Positions 17,258 through 26,201 of a stretch of 64,000 nt of DNA are shown one piece after another. Made by a program: the position numbers and the translations under genes. Within the stretch, counting starts at the first letter, position 1. Every line of letters starts with the position of its first letter. The DNA is from Mycolicibacterium sp. CBMA 226 (GTDB lineage: Bacteria; Actinomycetota; Actinomycetes; Mycobacteriales; Mycobacteriaceae): positions 186,001 through 250,000 of the forward strand of contig NZ_VTGY01000033.1 in assembly GCF_009729075.1 (NCBI RefSeq), given 5' to 3'. Under the pieces are notes generated by a model. The model worked only from the letters and a program-made list of their open reading frames with translations, searched no databases and had not been told where the DNA came from.

Positions 17258-17991
17258 GCACCAACATCGATCGCATGCCGCGCGGCGGTCCGCAGGCGTC
17301 CTGCCTCGATCGGGCGCTCGAGACCGATCTTCCCGAATACCTCGACCGCGACGACGTCGACCCCGCGGTCAAGCGCAGCGTTGTGCGCGCCCTGGAACTT
17401 TTCGGCGATTGGTTCGGCCTCCACGAGCGCTTCGCCTACATCGTCATGGAAGAAGTCGCCGAGGTTCCCGATCCCCGCATCCTCGAGTTGGGGGCCGGTC
17501 ACGGCGGACTGTCGAAGAAGGTGCTGGAGATGCACCCGACAGCCACCCTCACGGTCACCGATCTGGAGCCGGCATCGGTGGCGGCGATCACCGCCGGCGA
17601 GCTGGGTTCCGATCCGCGGGTGACGGTCCGCCACATGGACGCGACTGCCATCGACGCGGCCGACAGCACTTATGCCCTGGCCGTTTTCGCGCTCTCGTTC
17701 CACCATCTGCCGCCCGCCGCGGCGGTCCGGGTGCTCACGGAAGGCACCCGGGTGGCGGACAAGTTGCTCATCATCGATCTGCCCCGGCCGCCGTCACCGC
17801 TGCACCTGATGCGGCTGGCCGCCATGCTGCCGCTCGCACTGTTCGTACCGTTCGTGCACGACGGTGTCATCAGCTCACTACGCGCCTACAGTCCGGCCGC
17901 ACTGCGGGCACTGGCCGACGCGGCCGGAGTCGACATCGAGTTGCGCAACAGCCTGTATTCGCCGCAGATCGCGATCGCCACCCGACGTTAG
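17254..17991 (+). CDS. Class I SAM-dependent methyltransferase
   Basis: A 245-residue protein with SAM motif I at residues 76-88 (ILELGAGHGGLSK), an acidic motif II (VTDLEP) and a post-I/III region FALSFHHLPPAAAVRVL, as in UbiE-like methyltransferases. The C-terminal third has a hydrophobic segment (LAAMLPLALFVPFV) that may touch membrane or bind a lipid-like substrate. It starts in an ATGA overlap with the aldo/keto reductase. The substrate cannot be inferred. Confidence 0.8.
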   Translation: MSTNIDRMPRGGPQASCLDRALETDLPEYLDRDDVDPAVKRSVVRALELFGDWFGLHERFAYIVMEEVAEVPDPRILELGAGHGGLSKKVLEMHPTATLTVTDLEPASVAAITAGELGSDPRVTVRHMDATAIDAADSTYALAVFALSFHHLPPAAAVRVLTEGTRVADKLLIIDLPRPPSPLHLMRLAAMLPLALFVPFVHDGVISSLRAYSPAALRALADAAGVDIELRNSLYSPQIAIATRR

Positions 17992-18025
17992 ATTTGCGGC
18001 CAATTCCGCGGCGTACGTTGGAGCC

Positions 18026-18721
18026 ATGACGGACTCCGACGAAGTGATGGACTGGGACAGCGCCTACCGCGAAGAAGGCGGATTCGACGGACCGCCGCCG
18101 TGGAACATCGGTGAGCCGCAGCCGGAACTGGCCGCGCTGATCGCCGCGGGTCGGGTTACCGGCGACGTGCTCGACGCCGGCTGTGGCCACGCCGAGCTGG
18201 CCCTCGCACTGGCTGCAGCGGGCCACACCGTGGTCGGTATCGAGCTCTCCCCCACTGCCGTCGCGGCCGCGAAAAAGGCTGCCGCCGAACGCCATCTGAC
18301 CAACGCGACATTCGTCCAGGACGACGTCACGTCGTTCACCGGGTTCGACGGCCGCTTCGACACCATCCTGGATTCGACGTTGTTCCACTCGCTTCCGGTG
18401 GAAGCCCGCGACGCCTACCAGCAGGCCGTTTTCCGGGCCGCCGCGCCGGGCGCCAAGTACTACATCCTGGTCTTCGCCAAGGGCGCGTTCCCCGCCGAGG
18501 CCGAACAGAAACCCAACGAGGTCACCGAGGACGAGTTGCGCGAGGCCGTCGGCAAGTACTGGGCCATCGACGAGATTCGGCCGGCCTTCATCCATGCGGG
18601 CATCCCCGCGCGGCTGCCCGCCGGCCCCGGCCAGCCCACGTTCGAGATGCCACCGCACGCGCTCGACGACAAGGGCCGCCTGAAGATGCCGGCGTTCCTG
18701 CTCACGGCGCACAAGGCCTGA
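18026..18721 (+). CDS. SAM-dependent methyltransferase (Rv3699-like)
   Basis: A 231-residue class I methyltransferase. VLDAGCGHAELAL (48-60) is motif I, VVGIELSPTAVAAAKKAA is motif II, and DTILDSTLFHSLPVE is motif III. It begins MTDSDEVMDWDSAYREEGGF, a start common to actinobacterial TPMT-like small-molecule methyltransferases. It is adjacent to egtE across a three-base convergent gap, the same place as Rv3699 next to Rv3700c. The frame opening at 17864 overlaps the preceding gene, so ATG 18026 is used. The substrate is not known. Confidence 0.85.
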   Translation: MTDSDEVMDWDSAYREEGGFDGPPPWNIGEPQPELAALIAAGRVTGDVLDAGCGHAELALALAAAGHTVVGIELSPTAVAAAKKAAAERHLTNATFVQDDVTSFTGFDGRFDTILDSTLFHSLPVEARDAYQQAVFRAAAPGAKYYILVFAKGAFPAEAEQKPNEVTEDELREAVGKYWAIDEIRPAFIHAGIPARLPAGPGQPTFEMPPHALDDKGRLKMPAFLLTAHKA

Positions 18722-18724
18722 CGG

Positions 18725-19858
18725 TCAGGCCGACGCAGCAGTCAGCGCACCGGCGAAGAGCTCCAGTTCTTCGTCGGTGACGTCGACGTGCGGGGAGACC
18801 CGCAGCACCGGAATCTTCATCTCGAACGGCGCCCGATCGATTCCTGCCACCGTGGTGACGACGTGGTGTTCGGCAATCAGCTTGGTGCGCACGGCATTCG
18901 GGTCGGCGCCATGCGTCGGCTCCAGCGTGGTGATGGCCGTGGGCTCGTCGACATCCTCGACCACCCGCCAACCGCGCAAGTCCGCCAACGCCGTCCGCGT
19001 GAGCCGCCCCACCTCGGCCAACCGGGCCCGTACCAGCTCCGGCCCGGCCACCAGATGTTCCGCCATTGCCATCGAAAAAGCCACGCGCGCAGCTACATTG
19101 GACTCGCCGAGGTCAAGCCGTTTCAGGACCGGCAACGGCGTGCCCCATTCCGGCAGTGGAATGCGCGGCCGAAGCCGATGCGACACAGACGAACTGATCG
19201 CCAGCACGCCGACCCCCCGCGGACCGGCCAGCCATTTCCGCGACGACGCGTAGATGACGTCGGGCGCCACGGCGCAGTCCAGGTGGCCCAGCGCCTGCGC
19301 CGCGTCCACCGCCACCGGTACGCCGATCGCATGACACGCCGCGACGAACTCCGACAACGGCTGCGCCACGCCACGATGACTGGCGAGGGCCGTCAGATGG
19401 GCCAGCGCCGGAGGATCGCCCTGCATCAGCGCGACGGCCACTTCGACATCGAGTCGTCCCTGACCGTCGACCGGCAGCTCTCGAGCGGTGAACCCGTTGG
19501 CGTCCATCACCACCAGATTGGGGCCGTACTCGCCCGGCAGACAGGCAATGGTCTTCTCGCCGTCCCAGCTGCTGAGCAGGAGGTTGAGTGCGTTGGCCGA
19601 TCCGGTGGTGAACACCACGTCGCCGGCGGCCATCCCGGTCAGCGCGGCCACCGCGGCCCGCCCACCCTCCAGCGCGGGTTCGGCGGATTCGGCTGCGACA
19701 TAACCGCCGACCTGCGCCTCCAGCCTGGCGTGCTGGGCCGCGGCGTCGATGACGGCGAAGCTCTGCCGCGAGCAGGCGGCATTGTCGAAATGCAGGCCAA
19801 GCGGTTTGGGCCGGGCCGCCCGCCACAGGTCGGCGACGAAGGGACCGGCTCCGGTCAC
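18725..19858 (-). CDS. egtE: EgtE, PLP-dependent ergothioneine C-S lyase
   Basis: A 377-residue fold type I PLP enzyme that cleaves hercynyl-cysteine sulfoxide to ergothioneine. VAVDAAQALG contains the PLP-ring aspartate (D185), and ASSRKWLAGPRG carries the Schiff-base lysine (K208). TTGSANALNLLL is the phosphate-binding start. The open frame runs 42 codons further upstream, but the GTG at 19858 overlaps the egtD stop (GTGA) and gives the family N-terminus. It is the last gene of the egtA-B-C-D-E operon. Confidence 0.93.
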   Translation of the reverse strand: MTGAGPFVADLWRAARPKPLGLHFDNAACSRQSFAVIDAAAQHARLEAQVGGYVAAESAEPALEGGRAAVAALTGMAAGDVVFTTGSANALNLLLSSWDGEKTIACLPGEYGPNLVVMDANGFTARELPVDGQGRLDVEVAVALMQGDPPALAHLTALASHRGVAQPLSEFVAACHAIGVPVAVDAAQALGHLDCAVAPDVIYASSRKWLAGPRGVGVLAISSSVSHRLRPRIPLPEWGTPLPVLKRLDLGESNVAARVAFSMAMAEHLVAGPELVRARLAEVGRLTRTALADLRGWRVVEDVDEPTAITTLEPTHGADPNAVRTKLIAEHHVVTTVAGIDRAPFEMKIPVLRVSPHVDVTDEELELFAGALTAASA

Positions 19859-20859
19859 GTCCGGAGGTCCGGCTTGACCGCCAGCGACAGCCCGAAGTCC
19901 GCCGCAGGGTCGGTCCACCAGTCGGTCTGGCGTAGCCCGGCGGCCGCCAACTCGGCCGCGACGCCCTCGGGGCGGAACTTGCACGACACCTCGGTCAACA
20001 TCTCCTCACCCGCCTCGAACTCCACCGACAGATCCAACTCACGTATCTGAATCCGTTGCGCGCCAACGGACCTCAACCACATCTCGATACGCTCATGTTC
20101 GCTGTTCCATCGTGCCACATGTTCGAAGCAGTCGAGATCGAAATCGGCCTCCAGCTCGCGGTTCACCACTGCCAGCACGTTGCGGTTGAACTGCGCGGTG
20201 ACCCCGGCGCTGTCGTCGTACGCCGCGACCAATCGGGTGGTGTCCTTCACCAGGTCGGTGCCGAGCAGCAGCGTATCGCCCGGCCGCATCGCCTCGGACA
20301 GGCTCGCCAGGAACTCCGCTCGCGGACCGGCCGTCAGGTTGCCGATCGTCGACCCGAGGAACACGATCAGCCGACGGCCCACGACCGGCAGCTCGCCGAG
20401 GTGCTGCTCGAAATCGCCTCGTACCCCGCTGATCTCGATGCCGTCATACTCATCGGACAACTGGGTGAGCGCCGCGCTCAGCACGTTCTCGTCGACGTCG
20501 AACGCCACGAATCGGCGCAACGCATCGGAATCCCGGAAGGCGTCGAGCAGGATGCGCGTCTTCTCCGACGTGCCACTGCCGAGCTCGACCAGCGTGTCCG
20601 CACCGGACGCCGCGACGATCGCGCCGGCCGCCTCGTGCAGGATGTGCGCTTCGGTGCGGGTCGGGTAGTACTCGGGCAGGCGGGTGATCTGGTCGAACAG
20701 GTCGCTGCCGACCGCATCGTAGAACCACTTGGGCGGCAACGATTTCGGCGACTGCGACAAGCCCTCACGGACATCCCGCCGCAGAGCGCGGGGCGCCCAG
20801 TCGGCCGCGAGATGGTTGGTCAGCGGCGGTGCCGTCTTGCACCGATTCATTGCGGTCAT
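19855..20859 (-). CDS. egtD: EgtD, histidine N-alpha-trimethyltransferase
   Basis: A 334-residue enzyme making hercynine from histidine and three SAM. LPPKWFYDAVGSDLFDQITR and LPEYYPTRTEA form the conserved histidine-site region, VELGSGTSEK (91-100) is the SAM motif, and EEMLTEVSCKFRPEGV is the C-terminal substrate-site block. The start at ATG 20859 has an AGAGGA ribosome site; a second ATG three codons later is possible. It is coupled to egtE by a four-base overlap and follows egtC by 38 bases. Confidence 0.97.
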   Translation of the reverse strand: MTAMNRCKTAPPLTNHLAADWAPRALRRDVREGLSQSPKSLPPKWFYDAVGSDLFDQITRLPEYYPTRTEAHILHEAAGAIVAASGADTLVELGSGTSEKTRILLDAFRDSDALRRFVAFDVDENVLSAALTQLSDEYDGIEISGVRGDFEQHLGELPVVGRRLIVFLGSTIGNLTAGPRAEFLASLSEAMRPGDTLLLGTDLVKDTTRLVAAYDDSAGVTAQFNRNVLAVVNRELEADFDLDCFEHVARWNSEHERIEMWLRSVGAQRIQIRELDLSVEFEAGEEMLTEVSCKFRPEGVAAELAAAGLRQTDWWTDPAADFGLSLAVKPDLRT

Positions 20860-20897
20860 TGCGGTCCTCTTCTCTTGTTCAGGCCGGCCGGTTCATG

Positions 20898-21581
20898 TCA
20901 TGTCAATGGCGTCAGCGCGACGCCGCCCGCCGTCACCTCGACGAGGTGCCGGTCCGGGATGTCCTGCCAATCGGGGTGGTCGTCATAGGGCTCGCTGGCC
21001 AGCACCACCCCGTCGGGCCGGCGCAATATCGACAGCGTGTCGCCCCACACCGTGGCCAGCATGCGGGAACCGTTGGCGACCAGGATGTTCAGCCGAGCCG
21101 ATGGGTCGGATTCCCCGACCTTGCGCACGGTGTCCGCCAGCTGGTCGAGCCCCTCGGCGAAGATGTGGGCAGCCAGAACCGCACTGTCCACCGTCGACTC
21201 CGCGGCCCGGGTCACCGGCAGCACCGCCCGGTCGACGACGCCGTTGTGCGACAGCAGCCACTCGCCGTCGGTGAACGGCGCGGACGCCGAGGGCTCGATG
21301 GGCATCCCCACCGTGGCCGAGCGGACGGCGGCCACGACACACCCGCTGCGCAATGCCGGCGCCACCGACGCCAGCGAGGCATCGCCCCACATCGGCGCGG
21401 CGCTGCGCCAGCGCCGCGGCGTCGTGCCGTCGAAGAACCCGACACCCCAGCCATCGGCGTTGAGCAACCCGTGCTTTTGCCGACGGGGCGAATACGACTG
21501 CACCAGAAGGCCGTTCGCGGGTTCCAGGATCAGTGACGACACCGAGACGGGGTCACCGAGCCAGCCCAGGTGGCGACACAT
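20898..21581 (-). CDS. egtC: EgtC, glutamine-amidotransferase-fold hydrolase
   Basis: A 227-residue class II (Ntn) amidohydrolase that removes glutamate from gamma-glutamyl hercynylcysteine sulfoxide. It begins MCRHLGWLGDP, so Cys2 becomes the N-terminal nucleophile after Met removal. KHGLLNADGWGVGFF and the LLSHNGVVD block are the standard class II substrate-site motifs. Start and egtB stop share one base (TGATG), so translation is coupled. Confidence 0.96.
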   Translation of the reverse strand: MCRHLGWLGDPVSVSSLILEPANGLLVQSYSPRRQKHGLLNADGWGVGFFDGTTPRRWRSAAPMWGDASLASVAPALRSGCVVAAVRSATVGMPIEPSASAPFTDGEWLLSHNGVVDRAVLPVTRAAESTVDSAVLAAHIFAEGLDQLADTVRKVGESDPSARLNILVANGSRMLATVWGDTLSILRRPDGVVLASEPYDDHPDWQDIPDRHLVEVTAGGVALTPLT

Positions 21582-22888
21582 CAGCCGCGCTCGCTCTCCA
21601 CGGACCAGGCCAGCCGCACGCCGGAGAAGATCTGCCGGCGGATCGGGTGGTCCCAGTTACGGAAGCTGGGCCGCAGGATGTCGCCTGCCACCGCCCAGGA
21701 GCCACCGCGGAGCACCCGGTAGTCACCGCTGCCGGCGCCCTCGAAGAACGGCTGCGAATAGCGGTCGTAGATCATCGGTGTGAATCCCGGCCACGGCCGC
21801 AGCGGGGAGGTGGTCCACTCCCACACGTCGCCGAGCAGCTGCTCGACGCCGTAGGCCGAGGCGCTGTCCGGAAATGCCCCCACGGGTGCGGGACGCAGCG
21901 CGCCGCCATCCAGATTGGCCCGGCGTTCATCGGGTTCTGTTGCGCCCCAGGGGAATCGGCGCCGCGCACCGACCGCAGGATCCCAGACGCAGGCCTTTTC
22001 CCACTCGATCTCGGTGGGCAGCCGGGCCCCCGCCCACGCGGCGTAGGCCTCCGCTTCGTAGAAGCTGACGTGCTGCACCGGTTCGTCGGGCGGCAGGTCC
22101 TCGACGTGCCCGAACCGCACCCGACTGGCGCCGTCGGCACTCCAGAACTGCGGCGCGACCAGGCCCGCCTGCTGTCGGCGCGCCCATCCGGCGGCAGACC
22201 ACCACCGGGGCTGCCGGTAGCCACCGTCGTCGACGAATTCGCGCCATTCGGCGTTCGTCACCGGCACCCGGCCGATCCGGAACGACGGCACGTCGACGAC
22301 GTGGGCGGCGCCCTCGTTGTCGAGCGCGAAGGGTTCATCAGCGGCATCGACACCGAGCACGAACGGTCCACCGGGCACCAGCACCGACGTGCCCGCGACA
22401 CCGGAGCGCCCCCGCGGCAAGACGGTGCCCGGCCCCAACAGCGGTGGCCCGCTACGCAGGTTCAGAGCCTGCAGCATGGTCTCGTCGTGCTGGTTCTCGT
22501 GACTGATCACCAAGGCGAACGGAAACTCGGCACCGGCCTCGTCAGGCAGCCCGGCGAGCGCATCGAGGGCTTTGGCCCGGATCGTGCGACAGAAGGCGCG
22601 CGCATCGGTCGGCGGCAACAGTGGCAGCGACACTCGGCTGGCGCGGGAGTGCACGAACGCGTCGTAGAGGCCGTCCACTTCCGGCGGCAGCAGGCCGGGA
22701 CGGTTCAGGTCGCCGCCCCGCAACAGCCACAGTTCTTCCTGCTGGCCGATGTGTGCGAGGTCCCAGACCAGCGGGCTCATCAGCGGGTCGTACTGACGCA
22801 GCAGCTCGGCGTCGTCGAACTCCACCAGGGCCAGAGTCCGGTCCCGGGCTCTGGTCAGCCCACGGGCCAACAGTTCGCGCGTACTCAC
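21581..22888 (-). CDS. egtB: EgtB, iron-dependent sulfoxide synthase
   Basis: A 435-residue enzyme joining hercynine to gamma-glutamylcysteine with O2. The DinB-like N-terminal domain supplies the iron triad H46 (WDLAHIGQQEE), H130 and H134 (SHENQHDETML). The C-terminal FGE-sulfatase-like domain has VPVTNAEWREF, ARLPTEIEWEKA, GDVWEWT and YRVLRGGSW. The GTG start at 22888 overlaps the egtA stop by four bases. All parts required for activity are visible. Confidence 0.97.
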   Translation of the reverse strand: MSTRELLARGLTRARDRTLALVEFDDAELLRQYDPLMSPLVWDLAHIGQQEELWLLRGGDLNRPGLLPPEVDGLYDAFVHSRASRVSLPLLPPTDARAFCRTIRAKALDALAGLPDEAGAEFPFALVISHENQHDETMLQALNLRSGPPLLGPGTVLPRGRSGVAGTSVLVPGGPFVLGVDAADEPFALDNEGAAHVVDVPSFRIGRVPVTNAEWREFVDDGGYRQPRWWSAAGWARRQQAGLVAPQFWSADGASRVRFGHVEDLPPDEPVQHVSFYEAEAYAAWAGARLPTEIEWEKACVWDPAVGARRRFPWGATEPDERRANLDGGALRPAPVGAFPDSASAYGVEQLLGDVWEWTTSPLRPWPGFTPMIYDRYSQPFFEGAGSGDYRVLRGGSWAVAGDILRPSFRNWDHPIRRQIFSGVRLAWSVESERG

Positions 22889-24171
22889 ACCCCACCTTTC
22901 AGCCGGTCATCATGTGCCAACCCGGTGATGGCCGAATCGATTCCGTGCGCGACGACCCGGTCCGCGAAAGCGTCGGCCGCACTGCGTCCCTGCGTCACCT
23001 GGCGCAGCAGCCGGTCCATCGAGTCGGCCACATCAGCCGGTGCGACGTCGGCGGCCGCCTGCACACATCGCACGGCCGACGCCCGCAGCCGCGGATCGGC
23101 GAGCCCCACCCGCGCCGCCTGATCCCACGCGGTGGCGACTGATTCCGTTGCCTCCCAGGCGATCTGGGACAGCCGGGCATCGTCCAGCAGGGTCACCAAG
23201 GTGAACACCACAGCCGGCCACAGGTCGTCGGGCAGGGCGTCGAGGTAGCGGATCTCCAGCCAGCGCCGCGGCCGAACGGGCGGGAACAGCGTCGTCAGGT
23301 GGTAGTCGAGGTCGGCCTCGGTCGGCCGGCGCCCACCGAGCAGCGTCCGGCCGTCCGCCCAGTCGGCGAACGGCACCCATTCGGTCACCGGTTCCGCCTC
23401 CGGCGTGTGCACCAGCATCACCGGCGCCTTGAGGGCATAGCGCGCCCAGTCGCTGGCCGGATCGTCGCCGCTGACGCCGAGGACGGGCCCGCAGCGGGCG
23501 GTGTCCAGCTGCCCCCAGATCCGCTGACGCGTGCTCTGCCATCCGGTGAACTCGCCACCCAGCATCGGCGAGCTCGCCGACACGGCGATCATGGTCGGGC
23601 CCAGGGCATGCGCCAGCCGGACCCGGTCCGCCCAGCCGTCGCGCGGGCCGGCGTCGATGTTGATCTGCAACGAGGCCGTCGACGTCATCATGGCCGCCCC
23701 GGCCGCACCCGTACCGCCGGCCGCGAAGAACGCCTCCATGGCCCGATACCGCCCGCCGGGGTTCACCCGGGCCTGCGGCCGGAGCGGATCCACCCCGGCC
23801 TGCAGCAGGCCCAATCCGCGACGTCGCAATGATTCCCGTAGCACCGTCTGATCGGCCTGCATCGCCGCGATCGCGGCCCCGGCACCGTCCAGCGGCGGAC
23901 CCGACAGTTCGATGGCGCCGCCGGGCTCCAAGGTGATCACGCTGCCGCCGGGCAGCTGCGGAACGGCCTCGACGGCTTCGGTCAGTTCCGCCCAGCCGGG
24001 ACGCCGCGTCAGGTCAGACAGATCGAAGCAGTGCGCCTCGAGTTCGAGCCCGACACGGCCCACCGGGCCGTCGCTCAGACACCCGCCGCCGGCCAGCAGG
24101 GCGGCACCGTACGCACTCGACAACTCGGGGTATTCGGCGTGCGGACGACGCACGGCGGTAGCGGTGCCCAT
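22885..24171 (-). CDS. egtA: EgtA, gamma-glutamylcysteine ligase
   Basis: A 428-residue ATP-dependent ligase (GCS2-type) supplying gamma-glutamylcysteine for ergothioneine. VGLELEAHCFDL and SVITLEPGGAIELSGPP are the ATP/Mg and glutamate-site signatures of the plant/actinobacterial class, and STASLQINID continues the active site. It is the first gene of the operon: ATG 24171 has GGAAGGGA eight bases before it, and the 170 bases upstream to the next gene hold the likely promoter. Confidence 0.95.
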   Translation of the reverse strand: MGTATAVRRPHAEYPELSSAYGAALLAGGGCLSDGPVGRVGLELEAHCFDLSDLTRRPGWAELTEAVEAVPQLPGGSVITLEPGGAIELSGPPLDGAGAAIAAMQADQTVLRESLRRRGLGLLQAGVDPLRPQARVNPGGRYRAMEAFFAAGGTGAAGAAMMTSTASLQINIDAGPRDGWADRVRLAHALGPTMIAVSASSPMLGGEFTGWQSTRQRIWGQLDTARCGPVLGVSGDDPASDWARYALKAPVMLVHTPEAEPVTEWVPFADWADGRTLLGGRRPTEADLDYHLTTLFPPVRPRRWLEIRYLDALPDDLWPAVVFTLVTLLDDARLSQIAWEATESVATAWDQAARVGLADPRLRASAVRCVQAAADVAPADVADSMDRLLRQVTQGRSAADAFADRVVAHGIDSAITGLAHDDRLKGGV

Positions 24172-24341
24172 CTGAACATCCCTTCCGAGATTCGGGGTGA
24201 ACCGTATCCGTTGGCCGGTGTTCCCGGACCAGGCCTAGTTGAGACTCGTCCCGAGCATTACGTGTTCGTCCGACGATGCCATGAGGCACCGACAAAAATC
24301 TGCGCAATATCTGCGGCATCGCTGGCTCGCCCGGGACATCG

Positions 24342-24986
24342 TCATTGCCCCAGGGCGTTCTGCATGGCGCCGGCCAGCACATTGACCGCCAGACCGGCGT
24401 TGCCGGATTGGCAGACTTTCGCCTGCAGCAGAACGTTCTCACGCAGCCTGGTCTGCACGAAACAGCGGCGATCGGTGTCCGCTTCCTGCTTGACCCACGC
24501 TGCGTCGGCCGGACTGGCCTGCGCACCCGCGAAACTCCATACCTGGGTCCGACCGTCTTCCAGGTGCATCGCGGTGGTCTGCCCCGAGCATCCGACGGTC
24601 CGGTCGACGACCCGGTGGAACGCGCGCGCCGCAGCGTCCGAGGTCGCGAACACTCCCACCACCTGCTTGGCCGAGTGACTGTCGTCGGTGGCCGTCGTCT
24701 GCGCCACCGCGCCGTTGAACGACGCCAGGTCCGGGTCGCCGTACACCTCGGGCAGCCCGATGTCGCCCCAGTTGTTGCACACCGGCACATCGACGAAGAA
24801 GCCCTGGTACGGCGTGGTGAAGGTGGACTCCCAGCCCATCGGCGCGCCGACCACATTGCCGACCGAGCCCTTGCCGAGGACGGCGTACGACACCACGCCC
24901 GGATCCGACGGCTTTGCGGCCGCCGCAGGCGCCACGGCGAGTGCGACGGTGACGCAGGCTGTGAACCAGATCGGGCGCGCAGTCAT
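24342..24986 (-). CDS. Secreted sensor-domain protein (Rv3705c-like)
   Basis: A 214-residue protein, the same length as I recall for Rv3705c. A signal peptide (MTARPIWFTACVTVALAVAP, cut around AAAAKP) is followed by a single extracellular domain like the PknH sensor domain: GWESTFTTPYQGFFVDVPVC, VVGVFATSDAAARAFHRVVD and a C-terminal NVLAGAMQNALGQ. Cysteines at four sites (VC-NNW, VGC, RRC, KVC) probably form two disulfides. The frame opens 120 codons further upstream but ATG 24986 fits the signal peptide and the homologue. Function is unknown; it presumably binds a ligand in the cell wall. Confidence 0.85.
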   Translation of the reverse strand: MTARPIWFTACVTVALAVAPAAAAKPSDPGVVSYAVLGKGSVGNVVGAPMGWESTFTTPYQGFFVDVPVCNNWGDIGLPEVYGDPDLASFNGAVAQTTATDDSHSAKQVVGVFATSDAAARAFHRVVDRTVGCSGQTTAMHLEDGRTQVWSFAGAQASPADAAWVKQEADTDRRCFVQTRLRENVLLQAKVCQSGNAGLAVNVLAGAMQNALGQ

Positions 24987-25026
24987 GGCTTCGATGATGC
25001 CAGCCACCGGCCCCGCACCAGAACAG

Positions 25027-25063
25027 ACGACAGGCCGCACCCTGATCGGGCACGGCCTGTCGT
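25027..25063 (-). terminator. Terminator after the Pro/Gly-rich membrane protein
   Basis: ACGACAGGCCG (25027-25037) pairs perfectly with CGGCCTGTCGT (25053-25063) around a 15-base partly paired loop, 18 bases past the stop of the minus-strand gene at 25081. It separates that gene from the Rv3705c-like gene. Confidence 0.75.
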
Positions 25064-25080
25064 TTTGATGCGAGCTGAGG

Positions 25081-25563
25081 TCAGCGACCGGGCTGCGCCG
25101 GAGCGGGTTGAGCCGGAGCGGGCTGGCCGGGACCACCAGGGCCCTGTCCACCACCGCCGGGCCCACCGGGGCCTTGTCCGCCGGGGCCCTGCCAACCGGG
25201 GCCACTGGGCCCCTGCCAGCCCGGGCCACCCGGGAACATCGGGTGCCACATACCGCCGCCATCGCCGCGCGGACCGTGGTGACCCTCGCGGAACTCGGAG
25301 GTGTCCTGGCCGCGGTGGTGCTTGTGCCAGCCGTGGTGGCCGCCACCGGAATGGACGCCGAGGATGAAGCCGGAGAAGAAGATCGTCGCGACGATGAACA
25401 CGATGCCGGCGACGATGCCGACCCACGCCAGCACCTTGTTGAGCTTGCTGGGCTTGTGCTCGACGGGGGGCGCGGCCACCGCGGTGGCCGTTGCTACAGG
25501 CGGGAAGGAGTCCGTCGGGGTATCCGGCGCCTCAGGTGTTTCTTTAGGGGTTTCGTCACTCAT
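25081..25563 (-). CDS. Single-pass membrane protein with His/Gly- and Pro/Gly-rich tail
   Basis: A 160-residue protein. An acidic N-terminus (MSDETPKETPEAPDTPTD) precedes a membrane segment at about 44-68 (LAWVGIVAGIVFIVATIFFS). The outside part has a histidine-rich stretch (GGGHHGWHKHHRG) and then GPGG/GQGP and PAQPAPAQP repeats, likely to span the cell wall. It matches the Rv3705A/Rv3706c position. ATG 25563 is preferred over the frame opening at 25590 because it starts the conserved acidic segment. Function is unknown; the His cluster may bind metal. Confidence 0.75.
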   Translation of the reverse strand: MSDETPKETPEAPDTPTDSFPPVATATAVAAPPVEHKPSKLNKVLAWVGIVAGIVFIVATIFFSGFILGVHSGGGHHGWHKHHRGQDTSEFREGHHGPRGDGGGMWHPMFPGGPGWQGPSGPGWQGPGGQGPGGPGGGGQGPGGPGQPAPAQPAPAQPGR

Positions 25564-25724
25564 GTCATCGATGATCCGTCCGTCAACCACTGCCCCGGCT
25601 AGGTTGCGCGTAAGAATCAGCTATGAGGCGCGCAGCGCGGTAGCGTGGCCTGTGTAGCGGAGCATCGGCCGGGCTTTGGGGGCCGGCCGACGCTCCGATA
25701 TCAGAACGCGGCAGAAAAGGTGCG

Positions 25725-26201
25725 ATGTCCAGAACCACCCTGCGCGCCGCGGCCCTCGCGTGCGGCACCGCGTTGCTGCTGACCCTCACCCCGGCGTGTG
25801 CGAAGCAGACCGCCGGGCTCACGGGGCCGGCTCCGACGGCGCCGCCGACGGCCAAGTCGCACGCCCCGTCGGCCGGGCCGTCATCGACGGCCAAAAGCAC
25901 GTCCGGACTGCCCGTCTGCCAGCTGTCGTCGCTGCCTGCCGAGGCCGCGACCACCGTCAGCCTGATCCACCGTGGCGGGCCGTTCCCCTACCCGCGGGAC
26001 GGCATCGTGTTCGGCAACTTCGAGCACCGGCTACCGAACCAGCAGCGCGGCTACTACCACGAGTACACCGTGACCACGCCCGGTGCGAAGACCCGCGGCA
26101 CCCGCCGCGTCATCACCGGCGGTGAACCGCCGACCAACCCACCGGAGTTCTACTACACCGGCGACCACTACGAGACGTTCTGCCAGATCGGAGGAGCGTG
26201 A
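25725..26201 (+). CDS. Secreted guanyl-specific ribonuclease (RNase Sa/barnase family)
   Basis: A 158-residue exported RNase. After a signal peptide (residues 1-25, possibly ending at Cys25) and a Ser/Pro/Thr-rich linker, residues 62-158 match Streptomyces RNase Sa: PVCQLSSLP, GPFPYPRDGIVFGN, GYYHEYTVTTPG, TRGTRRVITG and YYTGDHYETF. The catalytic set is complete: E113, R124, R128 and H148 (equivalent to E54, R65, R69, H85), and C65-C153 should form the RNase Sa disulfide. It cuts single-stranded RNA after G. It is followed by an overlapping barstar gene. The role may be nutrient RNA degradation or interbacterial antagonism. Confidence 0.92.
   Translation: MSRTTLRAAALACGTALLLTLTPACAKQTAGLTGPAPTAPPTAKSHAPSAGPSSTAKSTSGLPVCQLSSLPAEAATTVSLIHRGGPFPYPRDGIVFGNFEHRLPNQQRGYYHEYTVTTPGAKTRGTRRVITGGEPPTNPPEFYYTGDHYETFCQIGGA

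Noticed and set aside
21533..23122. 529-aa plus-strand ORF opposite egtB/egtA
   Set aside because: Antisense shadow; EgtB and EgtA with all active-site residues occupy the other strand.
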